Source: Lichenostomus cassidix
Taxonomy: Eukaryota; Chordata; Aves; Passeriformes; Meliphagidae
Assembly: GCA_008360975.2 (NCBI GenBank)
Contig: CM039211.1
Location: 71,197,965-71,261,964, forward strand
Reading direction: 5' to 3'
DNA length: 64,000 nt
Below, one piece after another: positions 48,705 to 61,414 of this stretch (positions within the stretch are counted from its first letter, which is position 1; each line of letters begins with the position of its first letter). The notes beneath the pieces were generated by a model. That model ran no database searches, was not told where the DNA came from, and worked only from the letters and a program-made list of their open reading frames with translations. The translations under genes were made by a program, and so were the position numbers.

Positions 48705-51700
48705 TTTTTGCTTGCTAGCCCTTTTCCAAAGTCTAAGGGAAGGTAACACAGAAGCCTGTGAGGTGGCAGAGGAAAAGAGCAAGAAATAGCAGGCCAGTAT
48801 TAACTACTGTAGAAAGTGGGAAAAAACATTTTTAAAAGATTCAGTTAGGATAAAGGCAAGCTCACTCACATGGGGAATATAAATAATCAGCAAGCATACA
48901 AACAAGGAGAGTACAGAAATGACAAAGGCTCTAGAATTGAGAAAAGAAGTAAAAGAACAGAAACTCAATTCACATTCATTGTGTGGACAAAGATAAAAAT
49001 TCTGTTTCTTTCATATGTAATTTTTCTGGGGTATTGTAGGGTGCTCTATTTTAAAAAAATAATTTCCCCACTTTGCAATTACACCAAAACTCATAAGCCC
49101 ATGTAATAACTCAAATACATAATACTAGGATTATTTTTTTTTCTGTATATTATTTTCCATAGCCAAATTATTTATGTCTGTTATATCAAAGGGGTCAATG
49201 TATTCAAGGGATGAGTCATATTCATATTTTTATCATATGCATATTTTAAGGCTGTTCCATGAGAAGTTGCACAGTAACAACACCCAAAAAAGTTCAGCTC
49301 TCTCTCCTCCTATACTAAAGAATAGAGGTTCAAGAGTTCATGAAATACTGATCATATCCTCAACTTTTTTAGTCTAGGGTTTAAACTTGTTTCCCTGTAT
49401 GCAAAACCACAACTGGAACCAGCGCTAGTGAAACATGTCAAACTGCAGACAAATTAAACTCGCGTGTCCTCACTTGAAAATGTCAGTGCAGGCAAAACAA
49501 TGGGAAGCTGAAGACAAATTTCAGTTTCACTGCACCCTCTCAAAGGCAACTTTGCCGTGGGAGCCCAGCTGGGATTCTTTTTAGGAAAGACAGAAATTAA
49601 TGTGAATGATCTCAAAGTGACATCATGTAAGCCATGGTTCAGTGAGATATTGAAGCAAGTGTTCAGTTTCTGTGGGAGTGTCCAAATGCCTAAAGAGCAG
49701 AGGATCTGCATCTCAAATCACTCAAATCACAGCATCTGCTCCTCGCATCAGAGGTAAACTTGTATCCAAGGGTCTTGCAGAACCAGAGCCAAGTCTTATG
49801 CTGAACCCTGAAGTCCCTCTGGCTCATTTTAAAAATGACATTAGAAAATTCACTATTTGAAAAGAAGCCCCGTTTTTGTTTTTTTTTTTTTTTAATTGCT
49901 GTTTATTCTCTTTTTGCCTCCAGTGACCACACACCCTCTCTGGGGCTCCATGACCCTGTCTCTTAAATTCCCTTCCTGCAGGTTTGCTCCACAAGGTGGC
50001 AAAATGTAATAAAGCACATCTCTGAGTTTCTGCCCTGCAGTTCACCTTAAATAAAAAAAATCCAAACTAGATTTGATTCCCCTATCAATGGAGTCTTAAA
50101 ACAGGAGAATCAGGGACTGCTCTGAATACTTTTTATGTGCTTGCTGTTGCCAGGGAAACCATTCCCCTGGCATTCCAGTGCTGAGTATATCTTGCACTTC
50201 TAGCATTCCAGCTCTCAGAAAATTAAGACTGTATCATGCTATCATGGTGTGGAGAAACTATTAGGAAATCAGGACAAATGCTGCTTAAATTAATAGTCCT
50301 GATTTTTAAAAAATAAATCATTTATTGAGATCAGATTCAAAATGTTCTGTGTATTTTCTTTTTTGTTCTTTTTAAGGACTCAGGCTCCTACCGAAATAGA
50401 TTAAGGTGCAAGGACAGACCCTGGTTCATGCTGAATATGCAGAAGAGACTGCTGATTTTTAGCAGTTATTTTCTCCACTGTAACACAAAATTAGCTGTGG
50501 AGTGTGTGGCAGACAAAGAAGACTGTGAATAGCTGTGATTTCTTGTGTCATGTCATAATAAATGTGATGATCACATAGAGTTTTATGTATGGGTAAACAC
50601 ACTAGGACAAATTTATTTCTGATAAATCTATTGATTTTGCTAAATCATCCAGGGACAAATTTGCCATGGTGTTTCATGCCCAGACCTTTGATCCTCTAGA
50701 AGTTATTTATGAAGAAAAGAGCTAATGAAGTTTTCCAGGGGGACCTAGACATAAGATCAGATTTCAAATTAAAATCTCATATTCTGTGTCCACACAAGGC
50801 TGGAACTCATTTATGTATTGTCCAAAGCAACAGTGGTAACATCAGTGTAAGGAAACATTCTCTTAATTTGAAGAAAAATAAAATTTGGAACCCATCAAAG
50901 AATGTTTCAGGTACAAATATCTTTTTTCCAATAGTCCTTTCTTTCCTTAGGCAGCTACTCAATGTTCAACAGGGAACACATTATCCCTGTGTCAAAACCC
51001 TCACTTCTAGGAATAAATTCAATTGGGGCATCAAAAGGCACGAGCAATATAAGCAACATGGCAGCTGCAGTGAACAAATACAAATCTTAAACCTACTACA
51101 GGTTTAAATCATATTCTGACAACTACTTGGGTTTGCCAAGTACCACCAATAAGAAAAATGATGCTCTTACCTCTGTGTCTGCTGATCACCACCTGCTGTC
51201 AAAGGATAAGGTCTCTGCTGGAACTTGATAGTCATTTTCTAGGCTGGATCTTGGCACCTTCATGGAAACCTTTTCTTCTGTTTACACAGAGCACAAACAT
51301 ACTCCTTAAAGTAGGATGAGAATGGGTAAAGTGAAGGAGGAACAGCTAAAAGTGCAAGGCAGTTGGGACATCTAGGGTCTTACTTTGAGGAGAAAATTAT
51401 TAATTTTTGTGTATTTTAACTGGGATCACAACATGTGTCCAGACAGCTTTATAATAACATAAAATTATTTTAGGGAAAAAGATTGAGCTTGGCAAAAAAT
51501 TAAAATATCATTCTTTCTTTTTTTGTTTCTTTAGTGTTAAAGACCAGAATAATTATAAAATATTTTCTGTGTAGTTTGAGGTGAAAGTAGTGCCCAGGGT
51601 TCTGCTATTCATGTCTGCTGGCCCCAGCTGAATCCAAGAACCTGTGTTGTCAGGGACCATACAAACTTATTGCCATTTACTCATCTTCCCCATCATTGTT

Positions 51701-52699
51701 TAAATGAACATCACAAGTTGGAACCGAGGCAAGAAATATTAAGGTGAAATCTGCTTATTGAATCTAAAAAGCAGATAAGCAGAGATGCAACTGGTATCTT
51801 GACCTCTTTTTATTATTGCACAAGTTCCCTTGAAATTTTAATTCCTTGCTGCAGCCAAGAAACAGAGTCATATATATCAGAGAAGTTAAAAACTGTTTTG
51901 TAAGAATATTTTTTTCTTTTATCTTGCCTGAAAAAAATTAGTGAAACACTTTTTTTTCCTGGGTTTACACACACACTGTTGAATTCCAAATTTAAAGACA
52001 GCTAGCATTCGTGGCCAGTTGTCACTCAGGAAACAGAATCTCTGGTTACATCCATGAAAAACTCAACCTTTTAAAAAAAAAAAAATCTGTTTCAGAATGG
52101 ATATTGTTCTTAGGGTTATTGTAAATGTTACTTTGGCTACTTTCCAAAACCCAGGATGATACCCCTGTTTGTTAGATTCTCTCGATCCACTTTTGGAACT
52201 AAACTTGTTCAGGGCCAGTGATAACCAGATAGGTTTATAAAGGGATACTTATTTAAATTATCATTCTCTAACAGCAATTGGATGCCAAAAATAAACAGAA
52301 TAATCCACAACTTTTCCTTTTCTCATTACTGTTTTCCAGTTGTATCTCAGAGCATTTGAGAAGTTGATCTTGGGCTCCCTAAAGTATTGCTTGTAGATAA
52401 TGTACACAAATAAAGACTGACCCTGTGTTAGAGCTTTTAGAAGAATAGATAAAGGATGTGAGAAAATGAGACTTATTGTAGAGCTGGGGAATTGAAACAC
52501 AGAGAAATCCCACGAAGACAGACATACAGGCTTCATTTGAGGCAAATGAATAATAGAATCACTAACTTTGTCCAAATAATAGCAGGGGGCATGGGGAGGT
52601 ATCTCCAACTGAGTGTGGTTCTGAGGAGAACAGTTTTTTATTGAGGTGAGCATAATTAGGAGTGAATAAATGAATAATTGAACTGAATGTCTAGAAAGA
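48705..52699. other. Unique-looking AT-rich sequence, 4 kb
   Basis: No recognised repeats or RNA genes. A 132-codon ATG frame (50709-51107, plus) has no motif I recognise. The minus-strand stop-free stretch 52264-52917 enters from the right (see findings). A T16-like run lies near 49878-49893. Confidence 0.45.
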
Positions 52700-52899
52700 A
52701 CCCTTAACAATGCTTGCTCTGTGGGGACACAGAATATTTTCCTCAGGGGATTGACAGAAGATCTGGTACTTGAAACATTCCAAACCAGACTGGATGAAGA
52801 ATTGAAAAGTTTACAGTCTGTCCCAGAAAGAAGTGCTCTGTAAGTGCCTTTAATGTAGGTTTTACCTTCTTCCCATTCTGTAGTACTGTGATTTATGAC
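52700..52899 (+). repeat. Possible very old CR1 3' end
   Basis: TACTTGAAACATTCCAAACC AGACTGGATGAAG at 52768-52800, then CTTCTTCCCATTCTG followed by TGTGATTTATG, keep the order of the CR1 end (GGAAACATTCAAAACCAGAC-like block, then CATTCTG and GTGATT). Divergence is high. Confidence 0.4.
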
Positions 52900-54425
52900 A
52901 AGCAAGCATTCAGATCTCTATTAGAATCAGAATTACTATTTAAGGGTCTGGTTTCTCATCATATGTGGGGATTTATAGACCTGATTTCAAATGAAGTTAA
53001 TACATTTTGCCTCTGTAAATCCTTTCTGGGTGATGTGAGGCTAGACCACCTAGAATAAATTTAAAAAAAAAAATAAAATGTGAGATTATTTGCCTAAGAG
53101 ATCCAAAGAACTCCTCTGGCACACATAGCAATTTAAAAGCTGCATCTGATTTACCTGATAAAGGATAACAGCTCCTCTGGTGCTGTTAAGGCCTGCAGGA
53201 GAAATAATTATACAGGTACTCATATTTACTTAAGGAAAAGTGCATACTATTTAACTAATCCTTTGTTGTGCAGCTACAAGAACTGCTGATGAATGCCCAA
53301 GGCTGAGTTTAGTTCTGAGATATGTATGGGCAGAACCCGTTAAACAAAGAGAAGCGATGCATGTGCATCCAAACTCAGAAGTATTTAAGCATATCTGAAA
53401 AAATTTCAAATTTTTGAGTGATATAAAACCCCAGATCTTCATGGCCTGAGGAGAATATTTCTATTTGAGTGGAGTTTTCAGAATTGCAGCTTGAGGTTTA
53501 ATTGTCTCCAGCAATCCTAAGTCATATTTTAAATTTCGTTTTTCCATGATTTTGGACTCTCGCTGTTGTGAGCCACTTTGAGTGTGTCTTTCTGGTTCAC
53601 AAGTTTGTTAATTTAAACTTGCTAAAAGTAAAGGCTGTAACTCAGGACCGTGAGTTTATGCCTGAACCATGCAAGAGTTATATAAAACAACATTCCTATA
53701 AATTCTTATTCTCACTGAAGTCAGGGAACATGGCTGATGGAAACAGTCCTTGCTGGAGTCTCACCTCACCCAGGGCCAGGAATGACTTCTACACTCCAGA
53801 GCCTTACCAAACCCATTACAACCAAAGAGCAAGCATTCCAGGCTGTAAATTACATTCTTTCATTTCAACTATAGGGTTTTGTGTTTTCTCAACATCCCTT
53901 TTGATAAGTGACTTTCTTAGGCATCAGAGGAACAGCTGATAAATATAGGGAATTGACTCTATTTTAAAAAAAGTTAACCAGATAAGTGTTTGAACACTCA
54001 TTTTGAAAAAAATGTCATACTCCAAAAAGTTAGGCTGTTTGAAATGCTGTCACTTTACTTCTTCATGTAGAGTTCTGATCAGCTTAGAAATATTTCAACT
54101 TATTTTTTCCTTATTATTTATCTTTATTTTTCCATGTGGTGAGGAGACAAATTCTCAGGATTTTTTTGTTTGAAGTAGCAATAGAGATATACCTTCCCTA
54201 AGACTGATAATACATTGTTCGTCATATCAGTTTCACATGTGACATTGGTTTTTATGGCATAAAGCTAAAGGAACCAAAGGCAATTGTGTTACCAAGGTAT
54301 TATTCTGAGGCTCAGGAGCAGGCAATTTGTATCATCTAGAAGAATTTTTCCCTTATTTTTTTCTATTTTTTTTGGCATTTGTCACCTCCTCTCACTCCAC
54401 ATCTGTCTTACTTTTTTACCCTAAG
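52900..54425. other. Unique-looking sequence
   Basis: No gene or repeat recognised. A 123-codon frame (53568-53939) has no motif. The region 54325-54425 is pyrimidine-rich and leads into the candidate exon that follows. Confidence 0.45.
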
Positions 54426-54609
54426 GATGGGGCTCCATCATCTGTACCAATGTCCATGAATTTAGATGTCATTGTGACAGAAATAAAATATGAGTTCCAG
54501 ACAGCTTCCATAGCCCTGTTTCCAACAGGGGATATAGAGAGGAGGAAGTTCTGTGGGTGTCTTTTTGTTTCAAGTGCCTGTTGTGGTCATCAGGAGGAGG
54601 ATCTGGCAG
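54426..54609 (+). other. Candidate exon (splice-bounded, open frame)
   Basis: A long pyrimidine-rich tract ending TTTTTTACCCTAAG (AG at 54424-54425) precedes it, and a good donor GTGAGT follows at 54610-54615. The 184 bases are open in the frame that runs 54327-54638. The encoded 61 residues contain DIERRKFCGC and a small cysteine cluster but no family I recognise. No partner exon was identified, so this may be chance. Confidence 0.22.
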
Positions 54610-55486
54610 GTGAGTCTGTTTTCTTTTTGGCTGTTTAGTAAAAAAATCCGAGATTCACACTTGGTGGCAGTGTTTGGCAGAAAATCTGGAGAGAGCCCAG
54701 AGGCAGCTTCCAGGATCCACATGTGGGTCTGGGCTCATGTTTATTAGGATGAAAGATTCAGTTTGAATTTGTGGATGATATTCGTGTGTGCTAATCAAAG
54801 CCTTGTCAAAGCCTGCAGAAGTAATTTAAGCGACCATTAAAATAAAAAGAGAGAGGAGCTTTCCAGCCAGCCCCCAGCGCCTTAATAGATTCTTGCTCCA
54901 TGCAACTTTCCCACCTGGATTGTCAGAGTGAACAAACAGACATGGGGGGGTTTGCTGAGCCCCCACTGCTGCTGGAGCTGCTGCTGCTGCTGCCAAGCAG
55001 GACCTGTGATCCCACTCTGTTGTTGCTATCTGTTTTTGCCATGTTTATCTAACACAGAGCAGAGGCACCGGTGCATTGCGGAGAGCAGGGCTCTTGTAAA
55101 GGAGATTGCAGATAACCAGATGTCACTGGCTGTCAAGCAGCTGTGACTACGTGTGTGCACTTGTGTGTGCGTGCTGTGCAAAGAATGGCTAGAAGATGTA
55201 CAGAGAAGGTTTTTATTTTCTGTTCTTTGGGTCATGATTCTCTTGTCGTGTGTGTTTTACCTAAGCCAGACTCGATGTGGAGGTTTCTACAAATCATAAA
55301 GCAAGATAAGAAGATTTGGGTGTTCTCCATGTTAGAAACAAACTCGAGGCTCTGAAGGCTGATCTTGGAAAAAATACCTTTGCAATGTCAAGATCTGTCT
55401 CTCAGTGCACAAAGTTTGAACCTAATGCTTTGGCATTGCTTTTGTCCACCCCCCTAACACTGGAGACTGTTGGTGTCTATTAACAT
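54610..55486. other. Unique block with CTG triplets and TG run
   Basis: 54830-55160 is GC-richer. It has a short CTG triplet run (about 54966-54993) and a TGTGTGCG-type run near 55150-55175. A cysteine-rich frame (54928-55146) comes from the CTG/TGC triplets. No gene recognised. Confidence 0.4.
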
Positions 55487-55674
55487 CTTATCAGCTTAGG
55501 ACCCATCTGCTTATCAGGGCAGAGCTGTGAACTCTGCCACTGGGGTGACCTTTGCCCACTTTCAGCAGTCTTGGCCTGTTTGATACAATAAATTATTTGT
55601 TGCTTTACTCAGAGGAAGAAGCCTGTAATGATCACAGGGCTACTTTCATCCCCATTTCAGCTCTCTATTTATAA
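55487..55674. promoter_or_regulatory. Dense cluster of transcription-factor-like motifs
   Basis: Within 190 bp there are two CTTATCAG octamers (55487-55494 and 55510-55517; GATA-type, TGATAA on the minus strand). TGACCTTTGCCCA at 55546-55558 is, on the minus strand, a DR1 nuclear-receptor site TGGGCAAAGGTCA. TATTTGTT at 55594-55601 is forkhead-like on the minus strand. CTATTTATAA at 55665-55674 fits the MEF2 consensus YTAWWWWTAR. A distal enhancer is the natural reading, but motif matching alone has many false positives. Confidence 0.35.
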
Positions 55675-56439
55675 GCATTCAGGCTTTCAGCCTGCCAGTA
55701 ACACTGCTTATAAACTCATATGTATGGGAAATATTTCAAATTGAGATGAAGTAATTTCGTGATACCCTAAAATATCATAAAACTAGAGTGGAGGTTTCTA
55801 GTCCCAGAAGATGGATAGATGTGATATGTTCTTGGAAAGTTATCACTCTAGTTTTCTCACCTCATAAGTGTTTTTGAGGCAAAACTGAAATACTGGAAAT
55901 GTTCATGCTGATAAGATGGAAGAATGTATATTGAATCAATCATTTTGTTTCAGTAATTTAAGATATGATTGAATGAAGTCTGGGCCTTTCTAATTTTCAA
56001 TTATTTAAAGTAATAAACTAAAATTTTGAAATGGAAAAGTAATTCTGCCACATCAGGAACACTGTATAAACATATCAGATTTGGTACACTATATATCATG
56101 TATATTCTATAAGTCTCTAAAGGTAGATGTACAAAACCCTGAAAACTCACTTTTTACTCTGTGTTTATTTCCTGTGATATATAAAATATAAATTTAAAAA
56201 AAAAAAAAAAGCTATGACTTCAGCCCTACAGCAGAGGTATTTAGGTTTCCAGGGTGTAAAGCTGACCACTGACAGCAGTGATCCAGAATAGGAAAATTAT
56301 TTCTCAACATGGCTGATTAAGCTCCTCTGCATCATGAATGAAGAAAACCTGCCTACATATACAAATAAATTCCCAGATGATGGTGTCATGATTGGGAAGA
56401 ACCAAAGGTTTTTCATTTCTTTACCCAGAGTAAGAGAGA
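55675..56439. other. AT-rich unique-looking sequence
   Basis: An A15-type run lies near 56194-56210. No gene or repeat recognised. Confidence 0.5.
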
Positions 56440-56514
56440 GTTGGGAGCTGGAAATGGATGATCACTGTCCCCTGCCAACCCTTCCAACTTTCATAATTCT
56501 ATAATTCTGTGATC
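56440..56514 (+). repeat. Possible short CR1 3' end
   Basis: GGATGATCACTGTCCCCTGCC is followed by CCCTTCCAACTTTCATAATTC TATAATTCTGTG. The closing octamers fit CR1, but only about 75 bp are recognisable. Confidence 0.5.
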
Positions 56515-59020
56515 AACCCATGGTGGTACTGCAGTCATAGCAGAATCCAGCTGGCAAATCCAGCAGGTCTAAAATGAGAAGAAAAAAAAAAAAATCTTTG
56601 GAGAAACACCAGCACAATATCATCTATGACCTGTGAAAATAATTTTTGTGAGTTTAGTGGCTAGCTGGGAAATTCAAAGGACAGATAGCTCAGCATGCTG
56701 AAAGTACATCCTTAAAGAGACATATAAATGCCCACAGGATCAGACATCTGAGCATTCTTGTGGTTTAAGAATTCACTGTCAAGCGATCTGGAGTAAATGT
56801 CTGATTGCTTAATCTTAGTTTATGCAAAATATGAAGTAATTTTGCATAGCTTAATGCATCACCAAAGATGATTAAGACAAATGGCACTGCCTTGTACTTG
56901 CCAAGTGCATGCAGAGACAGCTACTGAAAAACATTTGCTGTGGGTACACAATTAAGTCATGATTAGATAGCTCAGCCCCAGGAACCTTTGAGAGTCTCTA
57001 AGAAATGTAGTTGTGAAGATATTCGGGAATTTAGAGATGAAGATAAGGTCTTTCAAAGCACTTTCTCTCAGGGCAGAATCACCATCCAAATTTCCTTGTC
57101 CAAGAGACAGCTAGGTAGCTGGTGAGTCAATTCATGGACAAAAATCAACATTACTGAGGACCAGGCAGTGTCACTTCGCCAGGTTTCTTCTGGGAAGACA
57201 ATTTGGGGGATACCTAGTGCACAACAAACCAATGGTAATTGCCTTTGTTCTTGTGGAACCTGATAGACACTCTAATTGAGAGAAAAACAGCATGGGACTT
57301 GGATAACTGTACCTTAATAGAACCAAACTGCATAAATTTCCATAAAATAAAATGCCAGTCCTAAATCGTAAACTCTCTGAAAATCCAGAAAGAAGAAGAA
57401 AAAAAGCATCCCAAGATAATTCAGGGAGCATACATTGTGTGGATTATCAGAAAGTTTTATTAAGAAGCTTTTTGAGAACTGTTCAGAAAAATAAGTGTGC
57501 TAAGTGACAGTGCAGGATTGTAGATTAAAATTCAGTAAATATTAATTAGAATAAATGCAATTATACGTACATCTGAGAACAGAGAGGGAAATGAGGGAGA
57601 CAAAGTCAATTAAATGTAAATTTAAATTTAATTGAAATTCTAGATAGTAGAGATATTTTTGTGAGCTACTGAGGAATCCCTGAGTACTTTCAATTCCTGA
57701 TTGACATCTCTTGCACAACTAATGCAAACTAATGGATGTTTTTGTGTGAGAAGGAGGCTTAGTATGCTCTATAGCTTTTTCTGGTAGCACTGTCCTTTTC
57801 TGAAACCACAATTCTCCCACAGAAGAGAAACAGCATATACTAAGGGTATTAAAAATTAGGTTTCTACAGAAGAAAAAGTACACATAAATATTTTACTGGA
57901 TATTTTCACACATTATGACTGAAATCCAGTCAAACATCTACTTGAATTGATTTGAAACACAAATAAAATCATTCCAGATAGAAAGGTGACACATTAAAGC
58001 TTGAAAAACCTCTATTTATTATTTTCATTCTTTTCAATGAAAAAAAAAAAGTAATTTCTCTTTATAAAAAATAATACAAGTGGGTGGACAATGTACTAGA
58101 TGTAGGGGAAAAATAAAGCTTTCCAACAAAAAAAAAAAAACAAAAAAAAGCAAGAATACTCTATAAAAAATTGCTTCAAAAAAGGCAACTCTCAATATAA
58201 GCCAAGATTTTTATTTTTAAAATTACATAAAAACAGTAGAGGATGAAAGATACTCAGTGTTATATGCAGCAGTCACGGGTTTTTTTCCACACCTATATAA
58301 AAAATTTCACTTTTTTGGTACTTGTGTTTGAAAATATTTGTTATTTAACAAAAGCCTATTATTGGTATCATAGTTTTCTCACACATTGTAATATTATTAA
58401 GTATTGTGGAAGACAGTGGAACTTTTCAGTGAATTTCAATATATTTGTGGAGGTAGGGCTGCCTTATGACAGATGGAATTCAACTGGGATACAAGCAAGG
58501 TTATCCTTGTAGACAGAAGTACTCTAAACTTCTCATATGTTTCTCAAGCTGCAGGATTCTCTGAGGATCTAAAACATTTGGAAACTCATGGAATGTTTGA
58601 CTAAGATATCTGTTCATTATTTGGCAGCCACAGGAAAAGCAAATATGATTTTCGGTTGCATGACAGCAAAAAAAAAAAAAAATTAAAAAAAGGATAGAAA
58701 AAGTTTATATAAGACATAATGCTTGGAATAATCATCTTCATCTGGAACAGGTGTGATTACAGGTTGTTTTATTCCCACAGCAGTATCTGAGTCTACCTGT
58801 ATGTCTGGGGTAAGAAAGACCATCCAGCAGTGAAGAGTAAGGATTTTTTTTCCAAGTTAGCAAGGGAATTCTATAGCGAAAAACCTCAGGAGTATTCCAC
58901 AGAATATAAAGTTAATTTTGGATGGCATATCAACAAAAAAACCCACCATTTATTAATTTTACTCTTTTAAAGCTCCTTCCCTGATCTTTAAAATGCAAAG
59001 TAAAGGGCTAAGACTTGAAA
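56515..59020. other. Unique-looking AT-rich sequence
   Basis: Contains A-rich runs at 58038-58050, 58127-58148 and 58669-58690. No gene, RNA or mobile-element end recognised. Confidence 0.5.
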
Positions 59021-59325
59021 TTCACAGAATCATAGAATGGTTTGGATTGGAAAGGATCTTAAAAATCACTTCATTCCACCTGCCTGCCATGGGCAGGGAC
59101 AATTTCCACTATCCCAGGTTGCTCCAAGCCCTCTCCAGCCTGGCCTTGGACACAGCCAGGGATCCAGGGGCAGCCACAGCTTCTCTGGGCACCCTGTGCC
59201 AGGGCCTCCCCAGCCTCACAGTAAAGAATTTCATCCTAAATCAATTCTAAACTTTTTCAGCTAAGGCTATTCCCTCTTGTCCCACCACAATAAGCCCTTG
59301 TGGAAAGTCCCTTCAGTAGGACTGA
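59021..59325 (-). repeat. CR1 LINE 3' end, minus strand, well preserved
   Basis: Begins TTCACAGAATCATAGAATGG and continues through TGCCATGGGCAGGGACAAT, CTTGGACACAGCCAGGGATC, GGGCACCCTGTGCCAGGGCC and AAAGAATTTCATCC. It belongs to the same subfamily as the plus-strand copies at 8840-9194 and 61415-61670. Confidence 0.94.
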
Positions 59326-61223
59326 ATAAAGTGAAATAACAACAGAAATCCTCACTCACACAGTGGGTTTTCGTGCTTCAGGAAGCCTTCATATCAAACA
59401 TGATAAGAGTTTTTGAAAGGAAGATAAAGCAGTCATTCAGAAACAGTGAGTAGTGCTTGTAAGTGCAGACAAAATGGCAATGCAAAGCCCCTGACTTCAA
59501 AACATATCTGATAGATTCACAGCAAAATAATAGAGATCCCAGTCCCTGGGCTCCCCTTCCAATCAGTGGAGAGTCATGCAGGTCATGACTGACAGGACCC
59601 CAACTCAAACACACCAATGACATCCCCTGGGGAGCCTGTTCCCCTCTCCCAGTCACTACAAAGAGAGCCTCAGAAATTGTGCCTCATGTTTTAGGGACCG
59701 AGTAGCAGCCAAAAGCCAGGCAGTGTGAGCACACTTCCCAGAGGGACTCAGGCTGCAGGAGTGATTCTCACTGTAAAACACTGCATAGCAGGTGTGGTTG
59801 AATTAATTCATCAGGTAAAAGAATGTGAGTATCCTCTGGTAAGTGTGCAGGGAATTGTACTCACAGTGTTTTGGATTTAAGGTTTTTTTCTCTGTTCTCT
59901 CAACACCATTCTGATACTATCAGAGAGAGCAAATAATGATGCTCATGTGCCTTTTGAATTGGATAAATGCTTCTTTTTATTTTAGTAAGGAGATTTATAG
60001 TAATAACTCATTATAAATATGAGAATTTCATCTCCCTTTAACCACATAAACCAACTAGATTACTGTAATATTAAGGAATACTCTGATATAAAACAAGCTT
60101 ACTGGAGTATGAATGTGAATGACAAGCTTGCTGTTCATGATGAGCTTCCTTAGAAGAAAGGGAAACTTCAATAACCTGTTAGGTTTTCTGTGTTGTCTTT
60201 TGTTCTCATCACTCATCCACCTCAAGAAAACACAGGTAAAATTATTCTTTCATTGTCCAATAAGACAAATCCTTAAGAATGGAATACAGGAGTATCATAT
60301 ATTCAATTAAATAAGAAAACAAGTTAAATTAAAATGTTGTACTGAGGTTTATTTTGTCTATCATTGAAGTAAAGGATAAACTTCCATTTCGTTCAATAGA
60401 AACAGAGCTGGGAAGGACTGCCATGCACTGCCATGATAGATCAGTGAAACTGATCTTTCTAATTAAGCCTGGCTGCAAGGTCAAAAGGACATTTTTTCTA
60501 CTTTTTCACACTCCTTTTTTAGCATGATTCTGGCATGAAAAATAATTTCCTTAACTTCCATTTGGTGTGGAATAGCCTCTGCTTCAAGTTAACAGTAGAT
60601 TAACACTGTGAGATGCAATAATATTTTTGCAAGTGATAGGATGAATACAGTCTGATTTCTCAGTCTTTCATCTCATCCCTCTTTAGCACTGGTGTCCAAG
60701 AAAGTGTCAGACTTTCAAAGCATCTTTCTCATGCATCGCATCACATAACTAAAAAAAAATCCAACACCACACAAAATTTACTAATACGTTAGTCTGTAGT
60801 GTGGGCACTTATTTGTAAACCAGCTTTAAGCACTCTTTGTATTTATTGAACTGATAGACAATACAGGCAATGACTTGAAAATACAATTTATCACATCAGA
60901 GGAAGAATGTACAGAGTTATCAATGCTTTATTGCCTATATTTTAATTCCCTCCCTGGTGTGCAATGTAGTGTGAGTATAACACCCAGACTTTAACTCCTT
61001 CATGGCACTTCAAGTAAGAGGATCCTTTCTGGAGGTACCTATATTACCTATTTTCTCCTGGGAATAGTTTCTGCCGTGGTCTATAAGTCTGGAACTTAAG
61101 AAAATGACATATGACTTCAATATCAGCCACCATGACCAAGATGGAGGTCTCTTCTTAGTGTGCTACTTCTTGTGTTTGCTAATGTTCTAGACTTAGTCCA
61201 GAGGAGAAATATTTGGTAAGAAC
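59326..61223. other. Unique-looking sequence
   Basis: 59500-59770 is GC-richer, without a recognised element. The rest is AT-rich. No gene seen. Confidence 0.5.
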
Positions 61224-61248
61224 AAAAAAAAAAAAAAAAAAAAAAAAA
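61224..61248. repeat. A25 homopolymer
   Basis: Uninterrupted A run followed by CCTAGGGG. No polyadenylation signal sits just upstream and I recognise no source transcript, so a processed retrocopy is not supported. Confidence 0.93.
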
Positions 61249-61414
61249 CCTAGGGGATAACGAAGGGAAATAGGAAAATATCTACTGTAGGGCATGTGGA
61301 CAAGGCAGCAGAACAGGATTCATGTGGCTTAGTTCAGATTCCAGTTCTACCACAGACTCCATGTAGAACACGGAAAATGGGTGAATCATAATAGAACAGG
61401 GGGGAAAGGCTTTG

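Noticed and set aside
54928..55146. Cysteine-rich small protein candidate (CCWSCCCCC)
   Set aside because: The cysteines come from CTG/TGC triplet repeats, and nothing else in the frame suggests a secreted cysteine-rich peptide.
61224..61248. A25 run as the tail of a processed pseudogene
   Set aside because: No AATAAA or variant in the expected place, no recognisable transcript upstream, and no flanking duplication seen.
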